Origin: a virus
Strand: one strand, 5' to 3'
IMG/VR virus record: IMGVR_UViG_3300045932_000238
Coordinates: 1-36,795 of that record
Length of the DNA: 36,795 nt
In this document: piece after piece, positions 7,583 to 15,973 of the stretch
Position numbering within the stretch: position 1 is the stretch's first letter
Layout: each line of letters begins with the position of its first letter
The notes under the pieces: generated by a model
Told to the model about the DNA's origin: nothing
What the model saw: only the letters and a program-made list of their open reading frames with translations
Database searches by the model: none
Translations under genes and position numbers: made by a program

Positions 7583-7867
7583 ATGTTCGTGGCGAACGCG
7601 ACCGACACTCCCGGAACTCCAGCCGCGAGCGATCAGTCCACGACTCGATCCCCCAATGGGAAACCCGAACGATTCGTCAGCCCTGACTGGCTCGTCGCCT
7701 ACCTGGTGCGCAGCTTCGACATCGAGATCACGGTGAAGACGCTGGCCAACTGGCGCTCGAGCGGCAAAGGGCCCAGCTACATCTCGGTTGCGGGCCGCGT
7801 GCGGTACGACGTCCACGACATCGGCCGCTGGCTCGCGGCGCAGCGACGTCGGCGAGGCGAGCCATGA
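7583..7867 (+). CDS. Excisionase/AlpA-like helix-turn-helix protein
   Basis: 94 residues. After a disordered Thr/Ser/Pro-rich 30 residues comes a MerR-type single wing HTH: SPDWLVAYLVRSFDIEITVKT, LANWRSSGKGPSYISVAGRVRY, DVHDIGRWLAAQ. This is the layout of the HTH_17 family that includes excisionases and AlpA-type activators. It overlaps the next gene by four bases. It could act as the recombination directionality factor for the serine recombinase or as a late gene activator. Neither is shown. Confidence 0.7.
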   Translation: MFVANATDTPGTPAASDQSTTRSPNGKPERFVSPDWLVAYLVRSFDIEITVKTLANWRSSGKGPSYISVAGRVRYDVHDIGRWLAAQRRRRGEP

Positions 7868-8613
7868 GCAGCGCGACCTACGGCGTGCGCGCGCAGTGGG
7901 ACAGCCGGACCGTCAAGGCCGCGCTGTCAGCGCTTCAGCCGAGGCAATGGGCGTTCGCGACGGCGATGGCGCTCACGCAGACCGCGAAGCACGTGAAGGG
8001 CGCCGAGCTCGAGACGATGCGCGGCGTCTTCGATCGACCGACGCCGTTCACGATGAACGCCCTCTACATCCAAGGCGCGACCCGCGATCGCCAGGAAGCG
8101 CGGGTCTGGTTCAAGGACTTCGCGCCGAAGGGCACGCCGGCGGGCAAGTACCTCCTGCCGCAGGTCCACGGTGGCGAGCGCAGCGATACACGCTTCGAAC
8201 GATCGTTGCAGCGCGCGGGCTATCTCTCGAAGGGCAAGCAGCTGGTGCCGGCGAGCGGTGCGCCGCGTGACGCCTACGGAAACGTGCAGCGAGGGATGTA
8301 CACGCGCATCCTCTCGCAGCTGCGGGCCTCCGCTGATCCGATGCAGCATTCGCGGCGCCGCAAGAGCCGTCGGCAGCGAGCTCGTGGCGGAACGTTCTTC
8401 TACGGGAATCCAGGCGGCAAAGGCCGCGGGATCTATGCGCGCTATCACTTCGCCTTCGGCAACACGGTGCGGCCCATCTTCCTGGAGATGCGCAATCGCC
8501 CGACGTATCGCAAGCGGTTCGCATTCTTCGCCGTGGCGGAACGGACAGCCGGCACGCACATGGCCACCGAGTTCAACAAGGCCGCTGATTTCACGCTGAG
8601 GACTGCGCGATGA
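7864..8613 (+). CDS. Minor tail protein Z / HK97 gp10-like protein
   Basis: 249 residues. The N-terminal helix ALSALQPRQWAFATAMALTQ and the continuation TAKHVKGAELETM, followed by FDRPTPFTMNALYIQGAT, resemble minor tail proteins of the GPZ class. These begin with an Arg/Ala helix in which T-A-x-x-V repeats. The C-terminal RYHFAFGNTVRPIFLEM also looks structural. The assignment is by style, not a confident family match. The location is odd, since it precedes the terminase rather than sitting with the head-tail completion genes. An unrelated phage protein is possible. Confidence 0.45.
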   Translation: MSSATYGVRAQWDSRTVKAALSALQPRQWAFATAMALTQTAKHVKGAELETMRGVFDRPTPFTMNALYIQGATRDRQEARVWFKDFAPKGTPAGKYLLPQVHGGERSDTRFERSLQRAGYLSKGKQLVPASGAPRDAYGNVQRGMYTRILSQLRASADPMQHSRRRKSRRQRARGGTFFYGNPGGKGRGIYARYHFAFGNTVRPIFLEMRNRPTYRKRFAFFAVAERTAGTHMATEFNKAADFTLRTAR

Positions 8614-8641
8614 AGATGATCGACGGCGAGTTGCAACCATC

Positions 8642-8791
8642 GTGAACACGTTCGTGGGCTACGTCCTGCTGAGGAAGATGGTCGGCGCGTGGCGTGGACT
8701 CGAATTCTACGGACTTGCATTCGGCAAGCGTTGGTACGTCGGCTTCGTGCGATTCGATCACGTGCGCGATCAGAAGCGAGTCACACCATGA
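8642..8791 (+). CDS. Possible 49-residue hypothetical protein
   Basis: The GTG start follows the end of the preceding gene by 28 bases, and the stop overlaps the next ATG (ATGA). The product is aromatic and basic (LEFYGLAFGKRWYVGFVRFDH), which is not typical of random reading in GC-rich DNA. No family and no good ribosome binding site. Short and uncertain. Confidence 0.35.
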   Translation: MNTFVGYVLLRKMVGAWRGLEFYGLAFGKRWYVGFVRFDHVRDQKRVTP

Positions 8792-8982
8792 TGAAAGCGT
8801 TCATCGAGATCACCAACGAGGACGAACGCGCGTGTGCGTGTCCGACATGCGCTGCGTCTTTGCGCTGCAAAGCACATCGCGTACCAACGGCGCCCCGTGC
8901 CATAGGTTCTTCCGCCGCCGCGGCGCGGGCGGGCACTTCGGCCCCCCCGACAGCGCTCACTGGGAAGGTTTTTGAGAGTTAA
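8788..8982 (+). CDS. Possible 64-residue cysteine-containing protein
   Basis: The ATG overlaps the stop of the previous small ORF. The first half (KAFIEITNEDERACACPTC) could hold a CXCX2C metal site. The second half is low-complexity Ala/Thr/Ser and may be out of frame: a run of seven C residues at 8942-8948 is a spot where an indel would change the ending. It ends within the tandem GTTAAC repeats. Doubtful. Confidence 0.35.
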   Translation: MMKAFIEITNEDERACACPTCAASLRCKAHRVPTAPRAIGSSAAAARAGTSAPPTALTGKVFES

Positions 8983-8998
8983 CAGTTAACGGTTGACA
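8978..8998. repeat. Three tandem 7-bp repeats before the small terminase gene
   Basis: GTTAACA (8978-8984), GTTAACG (8985-8991) and GTTGACA (8992-8998) follow each other without a gap. The third runs into the A of the terminase ATG. The tract is AT-rich against its surroundings. It could be a terminase or regulator binding site. The embedded TTGACA has no matching -10 downstream. Confidence 0.6.
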
Positions 8999-9588
8999 TG
9001 GTGGCTCGGAAACAGAAAACCATCGTTCCGAAGAAGCGCGCGCGCACCGTCAAGGCGGCCCTGCCACGGCACACATCGCAGGCGAGCTATGCGCGGCATC
9101 GTAATGTGAGTCGAGTCGCGGTCTCGAAAGCGATCGCGAGTGACCGACTCAAGGACTCCTTGATTGTGATCAACGGCGTCGCCTGGATCCGCGACGTCGC
9201 GCTCGCCGACAAGGAGTGGGCCGCGAACACCGATCTCTCGAGGGCGCATGATGCTGTGAAGTCAGCCGCGGCGCAGTCGAAGGTGCTGCCGTTCGTGCCC
9301 GTCGAACCACAGCCAGGTTCCATGGCAGACGCCTCGACGCGGGAGAAGCACTGGCGGGCGTTGAAGGCGGAACTCGATTACAAGCGGGCCGCCGGCGAAC
9401 TCGTCGACGCGGCCGCCATCCAGGCGCGCATCGTCGAGATCTTCACCACCTGCCGGACGAAGCTGCTGGGCCTGCCGACCAAGGCGAAGCAACGTCTGCC
9501 GCACCTGGCGCTCGCCGATGTCTCGGCGCTCGACGACGTCGTTAGGGAGTCCCTCGAGGAGCTCGTCCCGGAAAGGGTCAGTTCATGA
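8998..9588 (+). CDS. Terminase small subunit (Nu1-like)
   Basis: 196 residues. A basic N-terminus is followed by an HTH-like segment (SQASYARHRNVSRVAVSKAIA, about 28-48). The second half carries the helical signature of small terminases: STREKHWRALKAELDYKRAA, GELVDAAAI, then CRTKLLGLPTKAKQRLPHL. Small terminases recognise the packaging site and recruit the large subunit. It sits two genes before the GpA-type large subunit and overlaps the intervening gene by four bases. The ATG coincides with the end of a triple 7-bp repeat. Confidence 0.85.
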   Translation: MVARKQKTIVPKKRARTVKAALPRHTSQASYARHRNVSRVAVSKAIASDRLKDSLIVINGVAWIRDVALADKEWAANTDLSRAHDAVKSAAAQSKVLPFVPVEPQPGSMADASTREKHWRALKAELDYKRAAGELVDAAAIQARIVEIFTTCRTKLLGLPTKAKQRLPHLALADVSALDDVVRESLEELVPERVSS

Positions 9589-9893
9589 GCCACCCTGACG
9601 ACATCGCGGTCGCTATCGCGATCGGCAAGGAGAACCGCGAGCTGTCCATGCTCCTGGAGCACGCGATTGCAGAGTTGTCGAAGGCGAACGTGTGTCTGAC
9701 GCCGATACTCGAACACTGGCGGCTGCGCCGCGAGCTCGGACAACAACAGCACCGCGAGGATCTGAAGCGCCGCCTCAGCGCGGTCCCTGTCAAGCCGTCG
9801 CAGCTTGAACTCCAGCGAGCGGCTGAAGCGGAAGTGGCTGCCGCCGCCCAGAGCCTCGTGTCCTCGCTGCGGAATCGGAGGGGACGCGTGTGA
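9585..9893 (+). CDS. Small helical protein between the terminase genes
   Basis: 102 residues, predicted nearly all helix (KENRELSMLLEHAIAELSKA, then LRRELGQQQHREDLKRRL). The ATG overlaps the small terminase stop, and its own stop overlaps the GTG of the large subunit, so all three are translationally coupled. No family recognised. A packaging accessory role is suggested only by position. Confidence 0.65.
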   Translation: MSHPDDIAVAIAIGKENRELSMLLEHAIAELSKANVCLTPILEHWRLRRELGQQQHREDLKRRLSAVPVKPSQLELQRAAEAEVAAAAQSLVSSLRNRRGRV

Positions 9894-11863
9894 TCGCCGA
9901 CACCGCGAATGTCGACGAGCTGCTCGATCGTGCCCTCACGGCGTGGCGGCCGCCGCCGCGGCTGAAGCTATCGGAGTGGGCGGACGAGAAGTACTACCTC
10001 TCAGTCGAGTCCGCCGCGGATCCCGGGCGCTGGCACACGCTGCCGTATCAGCGGGAGATGATGGACTGCTTCACCGATCCCGCTGTCACCCAGATCACGG
10101 TGATGAAGTCCGCGCGTGTCGGCTACACGAAGGTGATCGGCGCGGCGATCGCCTACCACGTGGACCAGGACCCGTGCCCGATCATGGTCGTCCAACCGAC
10201 CTTGCCTGATGCCAAGGGCTACAGCAAGGAAGAGATCGCGCCGCTGATTCGCGATGTGCCCGTGCTGACGGATCGGTTCGCGGCGTTCCGGAACACGCTC
10301 CTCCTGATGCGATTCGTCGGAGGCATCCTGCAGATCGTGGCGTCGACCACCGCGAGCAGCTTTCGACGCGTGTCGCGCCGGCTGCTGTTGCTGGACGAGG
10401 TCGACGGCTACGCGCCCAGCGTCGGCAATGAAGGTGATCAGGTCAAACTCGCCATCCGACGCACGGAGTACTACTGGAACCGGAAAGTCGCGGCGGGCAG
10501 CACGCCGACGCTCGCCGGCGCGAGCCGCATCGAGCTCCTCTTCGCCGCCGGCGATCAGCGTCGGTACTACGTGCCCTGCACGCAGTGCGGACACATGGAC
10601 TATTTCGTGTTCCGCCGTGAAAGCACCGACGGCGCCGGCAAGGCCGTCGGCCACTTCATGATGTGGGACGCGCCTGACGGGTCAGACGCGCACTTCGTCT
10701 GTAGCGTCTGCGGCGGCGTCATCGAGGAGCGGGACAAACGCGACATCATCGCCCGCGGGGAATGGTGTGCCGCGGCGCTGTTCACCGGGCACGCGAGTTT
10801 TCACATCTGGGCCGCGTATAGCTACTCCCCGAACGCCACGTGGCCGCAGCTCGCAGCCGAATACATCGCGGCGAATCGTGAGGGCGTCGAGTCGCTGAAG
10901 ACCTACGTCAACACGGTTCTGGGTGAGACGTGGAAGGACAAGGGGGAAGCGCCCGAGTGGGAGCGGCTCTACGAACGGCGTGAGAGCTACGCCATCGGCA
11001 CATGCCCGGAGGGCGTGCTCTTCCTCACCGCTGGCGTCGACGTGCAGCAAGACCGCCTGGTCTACGAAGTGGTGGGCTGGGGGCGCGGGAAGCGCTCGTG
11101 GTCGATCGATGCCTTCTCCATCCCCGGTGACACCGCGGACGAAACGACGTCGGGGCCCTGGGTAAAGCTCGACGCGGTGCTCGCTCGCACGTTCCGGCAC
11201 GTGTCTGGCGCGGAGCTCGCGATTGCGCGGACGGCGGTCGATAGCGGGTTTCGGACGCAGACGGTGTATAGCTACGCGCGGCGGCACGGCAGCGCTCGTG
11301 TGATCGCCACGAAGGGGACGGATCGCGCAGGCCTGCTGATTGGCACGCCGGCGAAACTCTTCGTCACGGCCAGCGGCAAGCGCATCGGCCACCGTGTCTG
11401 GCCGATCGGCACCCCGGTCGCGAAGAGCGAGCTCTATGGCTGGCTGAAGCTGCCACGTCCGACAGACACGGCGCGCGCCGCCGGCGACAGCGATCCACCG
11501 GGCTACTGTCACTTCCCGCAGTACGACGAAGAGTTCTTCAAGCAGCTCACGGCGGAACGCCTGGTCGGTCAGCGCATCCACACGGGTTTCATCGTGTACG
11601 TCTGGACCCTGCAACCCGGGCGGGAGAATCACTTCCTCGATTGTCGAGTCGGCGCACGCGCGGCGGCCGCCGTCGTCGGCATCGATCGCTTCGCTGAATC
11701 CGATTGGGCGAAGCTCGAGAGCGCCGTCTCTCACGAGCCTCCACCGCCACCGGCGTCGCCGGTGCCGCCGCCGAGCTCCCCAGCACCAGTCCCGTCGGCA
11801 GGGCACGCTCGGCAGGGGCCGTGGATTTCGCCGAAACCGAGCTGGTTCAAGAAAGGACGATAG
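9890..11863 (+). CDS. Terminase large subunit, GpA family
   Basis: 657 residues, the usual length for lambda GpA relatives. The N-terminal ATPase has the variant Walker A KSARVGYTK at 73-81 and Walker B LLLLDEVDGY at 165-174. A cysteine cluster (CTQCGHMDY and later CSVCGG) lies in the middle. The C-terminal nuclease part begins at LTAGVDVQQDRLVYEVVGWG. It packages phage DNA into the prohead and cuts it, acting with the small subunit and portal. The proline-rich tail (PPPPPASPVPPPSSP) is variable. The GTG start overlaps the upstream gene. Strong assignment. Confidence 0.96.
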   Translation: MIADTANVDELLDRALTAWRPPPRLKLSEWADEKYYLSVESAADPGRWHTLPYQREMMDCFTDPAVTQITVMKSARVGYTKVIGAAIAYHVDQDPCPIMVVQPTLPDAKGYSKEEIAPLIRDVPVLTDRFAAFRNTLLLMRFVGGILQIVASTTASSFRRVSRRLLLLDEVDGYAPSVGNEGDQVKLAIRRTEYYWNRKVAAGSTPTLAGASRIELLFAAGDQRRYYVPCTQCGHMDYFVFRRESTDGAGKAVGHFMMWDAPDGSDAHFVCSVCGGVIEERDKRDIIARGEWCAAALFTGHASFHIWAAYSYSPNATWPQLAAEYIAANREGVESLKTYVNTVLGETWKDKGEAPEWERLYERRESYAIGTCPEGVLFLTAGVDVQQDRLVYEVVGWGRGKRSWSIDAFSIPGDTADETTSGPWVKLDAVLARTFRHVSGAELAIARTAVDSGFRTQTVYSYARRHGSARVIATKGTDRAGLLIGTPAKLFVTASGKRIGHRVWPIGTPVAKSELYGWLKLPRPTDTARAAGDSDPPGYCHFPQYDEEFFKQLTAERLVGQRIHTGFIVYVWTLQPGRENHFLDCRVGARAAAAVVGIDRFAESDWAKLESAVSHEPPPPPASPVPPPSSPAPVPSAGHARQGPWISPKPSWFKKGR

Positions 11864-11868
11864 ATCCG

Positions 11869-12075
11869 ATGGCATGGACACAGGCCGACGTCGACACCCT
11901 GAAGGCCGCGATCGCGAGCGGTGTGCGACGAGTGCGGTACACAGACCGTGAAGTCGAGTACCAGAGCACTGACGAAATGCTCGCGGCGCTTGGGACGGCC
12001 CAGCAAGCGGTCAACGCGAGCGCTGGCACGCCGAGCTTCGTCCGCCTCGGGATCACGAAAGGATTCGACGCATGA
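11869..12075 (+). CDS. gpW-like head-tail connector
   Basis: 68 residues, exactly the gpW size class. The family pattern is clear: WTQADVDTLKAAIASGVRRV, YTDREVEYQSTDEML, AALGTAQQAV. In lambda gpW joins the filled head and prepares it for tail attachment. AAAGGA lies upstream of the ATG. The stop overlaps the portal ATG by four bases, which is the typical place for gpW. Confidence 0.9.
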   Translation: MAWTQADVDTLKAAIASGVRRVRYTDREVEYQSTDEMLAALGTAQQAVNASAGTPSFVRLGITKGFDA

Positions 12076-13577
12076 CGCTCAGCCGATTGGACCGCGCGCT
12101 GCTCTCAGTGGCCCCGCAGTTTGCCGCGCGCCGGCTGCGAGCTCGCGCGCTCGCGCTGACCTACGCGCACTACGAGGCCGCACAGGGCGGACGACGCACC
12201 GACGGATGGACGCGCATGTCGACGGACGTCAATGCGGCGAACGCCGCCGCTCTTCCGGTGCTCCGTGATCACGCGCGCGATCTCATCAGGAACAACCCGT
12301 GGGCGGAGCGCGGCAAGCAGGTGATCGCGAACAACACCGTTGGTTGGGGCATCATGCCGAAGCCCATCGGCGACTTGAACGGCCACGCCGTCAAGCGTGC
12401 GCGGACCCTCTGGAAGGCGTGGGGCCATTCGACGCAGTGCGATCTCGAGGGCCAGCGTGACTTCTACGGCCTTCAGCGGCTCGTGATGGAAACCGTTGCC
12501 GAAAGCGGTGAAGTCATCGTGCGCAGGTATCGCGTCACGAACCGGGGCCTGGCGATCCCGATGCAGCTGCAGGTCCTCGAGGGGGACTACCTCGATACGA
12601 CGCGCGATCTCATCGCCACACGCGAGGGCGGGAAAATCATTCAGGGTGTCGAGTTCGATGCGATGGGTCGACGCGTGGCCTATTGGTTGTTCCCCGAGCA
12701 TCCCGGTTCGGCGAATCGCTTCGGCACCAGCCGCTTGATTGGGACCTCGCAGCGTGTGCCGGCCGACGGCGTGTTGCACGTCTACCGCAAGCGCCGGCCT
12801 GGCCAGGTCCGCGCGGTCACCTGGTACGCCCCAGTGATTGCGCGCCTGAAAGGCTTCGATGTGTTCGAGGATGCCGCGCTTGTGCAGCAGCAAGTGGCCG
12901 CGTGCCTGGCGGGTTTCATTACGGACACCGACGGCACCGGTGTCGCGGTCGGCGACAAGGACGCCTCAGACCCGCTCCTCGAGACCATTCAGCCGGGCAC
13001 GCTGCAGAAGCTGCCCGTCGGCAAGAGCATCACGTTCACGACGCCGCCGCGGCCGGTCGATGGCCGATTCGATCAGCGGCAGCTCCGCGCGATCGCCGCC
13101 GGCCTCGGCATCACCTATGAGGAGCTGACCGGCGATTACAGCGCGGTCAACTTCAGCTCAGCCCGCATGGCACGACTCGCCCATTGGGCCAACGTCCACG
13201 ACTGGCGGTGGAACCTGATCATTCCGATGTTCTGCGGTCCGTGTTGGGATTGGGCGATGGAGACCGCATTCATCGCGGGCTCGATCGGAGACACGCCCGC
13301 TGCGGAATGGACGCCACCGCCGATGCCGCTGATCGAGCCCGACAAAGAAGCCAGGGCCGGCATCACACGGGTCAGGGGAGGTCAGGCGCTCTTCGACGAT
13401 CTCGTACGTGAGCAGGGCCTGGACCCAGAGACGTTCTGGCCCGAATACGCGGCGAATTTGAAGCGGCTGGACGATCTCGGCATCGTGCTGGACAGCGACG
13501 CGCGAAAAACCACACAGGCGGGGAATCCGACCGATCCGGGGGAATCATCGGGAAAAGTAGGGAATTCAGAGGAATAG
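12072..13577 (+). CDS. Portal protein, lambda family
   Basis: 501 residues. Family features include RLRARALALTYAHYEAAQ near the N-terminus, TDVNAANAAALPVLRDHARD, RNNPWAERGKQVIANNTVGW, and the core GLGITYEELTGDYSAVNFSS followed by ARMARLAHW. The portal dodecamer forms the DNA entry vertex and contacts the terminase and connector. The last 20 residues are encoded across a 10-bp-period repeat tract, so the C-terminus is a low-complexity tail that may be recently acquired. Confidence 0.95.
   Translation: MTLSRLDRALLSVAPQFAARRLRARALALTYAHYEAAQGGRRTDGWTRMSTDVNAANAAALPVLRDHARDLIRNNPWAERGKQVIANNTVGWGIMPKPIGDLNGHAVKRARTLWKAWGHSTQCDLEGQRDFYGLQRLVMETVAESGEVIVRRYRVTNRGLAIPMQLQVLEGDYLDTTRDLIATREGGKIIQGVEFDAMGRRVAYWLFPEHPGSANRFGTSRLIGTSQRVPADGVLHVYRKRRPGQVRAVTWYAPVIARLKGFDVFEDAALVQQQVAACLAGFITDTDGTGVAVGDKDASDPLLETIQPGTLQKLPVGKSITFTTPPRPVDGRFDQRQLRAIAAGLGITYEELTGDYSAVNFSSARMARLAHWANVHDWRWNLIIPMFCGPCWDWAMETAFIAGSIGDTPAAEWTPPPMPLIEPDKEARAGITRVRGGQALFDDLVREQGLDPETFWPEYAANLKRLDDLGIVLDSDARKTTQAGNPTDPGESSGKVGNSEE
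13520..13576 (-). repeat. 10-bp-period TTCCC-type repeat cluster A
   Basis: Read on the minus strand, units ATTCCTCTGA, ATTCCCTACT, TTTCCCGATG and ATTCCCCCGG follow each other at exactly 10 bases. A further ATTCCCC lies 19 bases on. The tract overlaps the end of the portal gene. Related clusters occur at 28222 and 34976 on the opposite strand. Confidence 0.6.
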
Positions 13578-13605
13578 CCATCGGGTTTTCCTTGGGCCGT
13601 TCGCA

Positions 13606-13657
13606 GAAGAGCCTGACCATGAGCGTCACACCTTCATGACGCGCGTGCTGGCTCTTC
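13606..13657 (+). promoter_or_regulatory. Nested inverted repeats before the protease start
   Basis: The outer arms GAAGAGCC (13606-13613) and GGCTCTTC (13650-13657) pair perfectly. Inside them GCGTCA (13623-13628) pairs with TGACGC (13637-13642). The outer right arm ends immediately before the protease ATG, and no Shine-Dalgarno is visible there. An mRNA fold controlling translation, or a weak terminator remnant, are possibilities. No U-run follows. Confidence 0.4.
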
Positions 13658-14308
13658 ATGTCTGCGGGTAATCCTGTTATCACGCGCGAGCTTCCTCCGC
13701 TGTCGCTACGCGCGGCGTTCGTGCCATCCAGCGTCAATGTCGAGAAGCGCACCGTCGACGTGGTCTGGTCGACGGGCGAGCGCGTCCTGCGCGGCTACTT
13801 CGACAAGTACTACGAGGAGCTCTCGCTCAATGCGCGGCACGTGCGCCTTGGGCGATTCAACAACGGTGCGCCCTTCTGTGATGGACACCCGCTGAAGGGT
13901 GGCGACTACCGTGCGGCCATCGTGCGGGGCGTCATCGTCGCCGGCACGGCCCACACGAACGGGAAGCAGGGCACGGCGACGGTTCGCTTCGCGAAAGCGG
14001 CGATCGACCCCGAAGCCGAGATGCTGTTCCAGAAGGTCCAGGACGGCATCGTCCAGAACCTGAGCATCGGCTATCGCATTTACAAGCTCGAGAAGGCGGA
14101 AGAGTCCGTCGACAAGGTGCCGGTCTATCGCGCGATTGACTGGGAGCCGGTCGAACTCTCGTCCGTGTCCGCCGGCGACGACGATGGCGCCGGATTTCGC
14201 AGCGCCGATCGCTCGCCAAACCCGTGTGAATTCATCGCGCGCGGCGTGATCACCGACACGGATCGCAATCGCACGCTCCGACTCGCCGAGGCGTTTCTGC
14301 TGCACTGA
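13658..14308 (+). CDS. Prohead maturation protease, HK97 type
   Basis: 216 residues. The herpes/HK97 protease fold is shown by the strand pattern around VEKRTVDVVWSTGERVLRGY. The catalytic candidates His77 (in APFCDGHPLKGGD) and Ser136 (in IVQNLSIGYRI) match the family spacing and context. The later segment DWEPVELSSVSAGDDDGA is also characteristic. It cleaves scaffold and capsid protein during maturation. The ATG is forced, since an in-frame stop lies 21 bases upstream. It lies directly before the capsid gene, whose N-terminal coiled coil is the probable substrate. Confidence 0.92.
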   Translation: MSAGNPVITRELPPLSLRAAFVPSSVNVEKRTVDVVWSTGERVLRGYFDKYYEELSLNARHVRLGRFNNGAPFCDGHPLKGGDYRAAIVRGVIVAGTAHTNGKQGTATVRFAKAAIDPEAEMLFQKVQDGIVQNLSIGYRIYKLEKAEESVDKVPVYRAIDWEPVELSSVSAGDDDGAGFRSADRSPNPCEFIARGVITDTDRNRTLRLAEAFLLH

Positions 14309-14322
14309 GGAGAATCCGACTC

Positions 14323-15912
14323 ATGAAGACGCTCAAGAAACTGCGGAAACAGTATCGAACGCTCGTCGACGAAGCCAAGGGCTTCCGCAGTGCTGACGGC
14401 TCGTTCAAGGACGATGAGTCCCGATCGTCGTTCGACGCCAAGATGCGTGAGGCCGAGGCCGTCGAGCTGAAGATTCGCGCGCTCGAGGACGACGACGAGG
14501 ACGAGGGTCCTGAGGGTACGCCTGGCGCCGCAGCGAACGCCGAGCAGATCCGCTCAGCGGCCGTCACCGAAGAGCGTGAGCGTCAAGCCGGCATTCGCCT
14601 CGCGGTGCGTGCCGCGAAGTTCGATCAGCCTGCCGCGGAGACGCTCATCGAGGAGCTGATCACCAAGGGGACCCCGCTGCCTGACGCGCGGTCGGTCATC
14701 ATGGAGAAGCTCGAAGCCGCAGACAAGAAGACCCGCACCGACGGGAATCACACGGTCGTCGCCGGCGAAGACGTCCGTGACAAGTTCTTCCGCGGCGCCG
14801 GCAACTGGCTGCTCCACAAGGCGGGGATGGTGGACGTCGTCGCACGACACGCCAATCCCAAGTCGCCCGACCTGGCGTCGTTCGACCCAGGGGACTTCCG
14901 CGGCCTGACACTGCTCGACCTGGCGCGGGAGTGCCTGGAACGAGGCGGGATCAAGACGCGAGGCCTGAGCAAGCTGGATCTCGTGGGCACCGCCTTCACC
15001 TATCGCAGCGGCATCACCCAATCGACGAGCGACTTCACCGTGCTCCTCGAGAACACGATGCACAAGATGCTCGAGGCCGCGTACGCGCTCGCGCCTGATA
15101 CCTGGCGCCGTTGGGCGGCGTCGAGCACGGTCTCCGACTTCCGCGCGCACCCACGCTATCGCATGGGGCAATTCGGTGCGCTCGACGCGGTGACGGAAAA
15201 CGGCGAGTTCAAGAACAAGGCGATCAACGACGCCGAGAAGGCGACCATCACGGCCGCGACCAAGGGCAACATCATCAACGTGTCGCGTCAGATGATCGTC
15301 AACGACGACATGAACGCGTTCGGGCGGCTGCTGACCATGTTGGGCCGCGCGGCTGGCCTGTCAATCGAGATCGATGTCTATGCCCAGCTGCTGCTGAACA
15401 GCGGTCTCGGACCCACGCAGAGCGACGCACAGCCGCTCTTCCACGCAAACCGCGCCAACGTCGGGACCGGATCCGCGCTGGCCGCGGCGGCGATCGATGC
15501 CGACCGCGTCCTGATGGCGAAGCAGCGCGACCCCTGGGGGAACGAGTATCTCGATCTCCGCCCGGCGATCCTGCTGGTGCCCGTCGAGCTCGGTGGTCAG
15601 TCGCGCGTCGTCAACGACTCGCAGTACGACCCCGACACGGTGGCGAACAAGTCGCAGATGAAGCCCAACCTCGTGCGAGGCCTCTTCCGTGACGTCGTCG
15701 ACACCCCGCGCTTGTCAGGGACGCGGCGCTATCTGTTCGCCGATCCCAGCATTGCCCCGGTGTTCGAGGTGGCGTTCCTCGAGGGCCAGACGGCGCCCGT
15801 GCTCGAGAGCCGTGACGGCTGGCGCGTGGACGGCACCGAGATGCGCGTGCGGCTCGACTACGGCGTCGCGGCTGTCGACTATCGCGGCGCGGTGACCAAC
15901 GCCGGCGTGTAA
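14323..15912 (+). CDS. Major capsid protein with N-terminal coiled-coil (delta) domain
   Basis: 529 residues, AGGAGA upstream of the ATG. Residues 1-75 are a charged coiled coil (LRKQYRTLVDEAKGF, FDAKMREAEAVELKIRAL) that resembles the HK97 delta scaffold domain removed by the protease. From about residue 200 the capsid core follows, with FTVLLENTMHKMLEAAY, NEYLDLRPAILLVP and SGTRRYLFADPSIAPVFEVA. Parts resemble Mu gpT as well as HK97-fold capsids. The protein assembles the icosahedral head. No separate scaffold gene is present, which fits the fused domain. Confidence 0.92.
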   Translation: MKTLKKLRKQYRTLVDEAKGFRSADGSFKDDESRSSFDAKMREAEAVELKIRALEDDDEDEGPEGTPGAAANAEQIRSAAVTEERERQAGIRLAVRAAKFDQPAAETLIEELITKGTPLPDARSVIMEKLEAADKKTRTDGNHTVVAGEDVRDKFFRGAGNWLLHKAGMVDVVARHANPKSPDLASFDPGDFRGLTLLDLARECLERGGIKTRGLSKLDLVGTAFTYRSGITQSTSDFTVLLENTMHKMLEAAYALAPDTWRRWAASSTVSDFRAHPRYRMGQFGALDAVTENGEFKNKAINDAEKATITAATKGNIINVSRQMIVNDDMNAFGRLLTMLGRAAGLSIEIDVYAQLLLNSGLGPTQSDAQPLFHANRANVGTGSALAAAAIDADRVLMAKQRDPWGNEYLDLRPAILLVPVELGGQSRVVNDSQYDPDTVANKSQMKPNLVRGLFRDVVDTPRLSGTRRYLFADPSIAPVFEVAFLEGQTAPVLESRDGWRVDGTEMRVRLDYGVAAVDYRGAVTNAGV

Positions 15913-15973
15913 CACACCGGAGATCAGGTAAACGGCCACGGCGGGCCATAACGCCGCAACGTAGAGGAGTCAC

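Noticed and set aside
8993-8998. TTGACA as a -35 promoter element before the small terminase
   Set aside because: No -10-like sequence occurs at suitable spacing, and the hexamer is part of a triple repeat running into the ATG.
10682-11881. 399-codon minus-strand open frame opposite the large terminase
   Set aside because: Complete overlap with a certain GpA-type terminase and no recognisable motif.
15903-15920. Palindrome over the capsid stop codon as a terminator
   Set aside because: The arms contain a mismatch, almost no loop remains, and no T-run follows.
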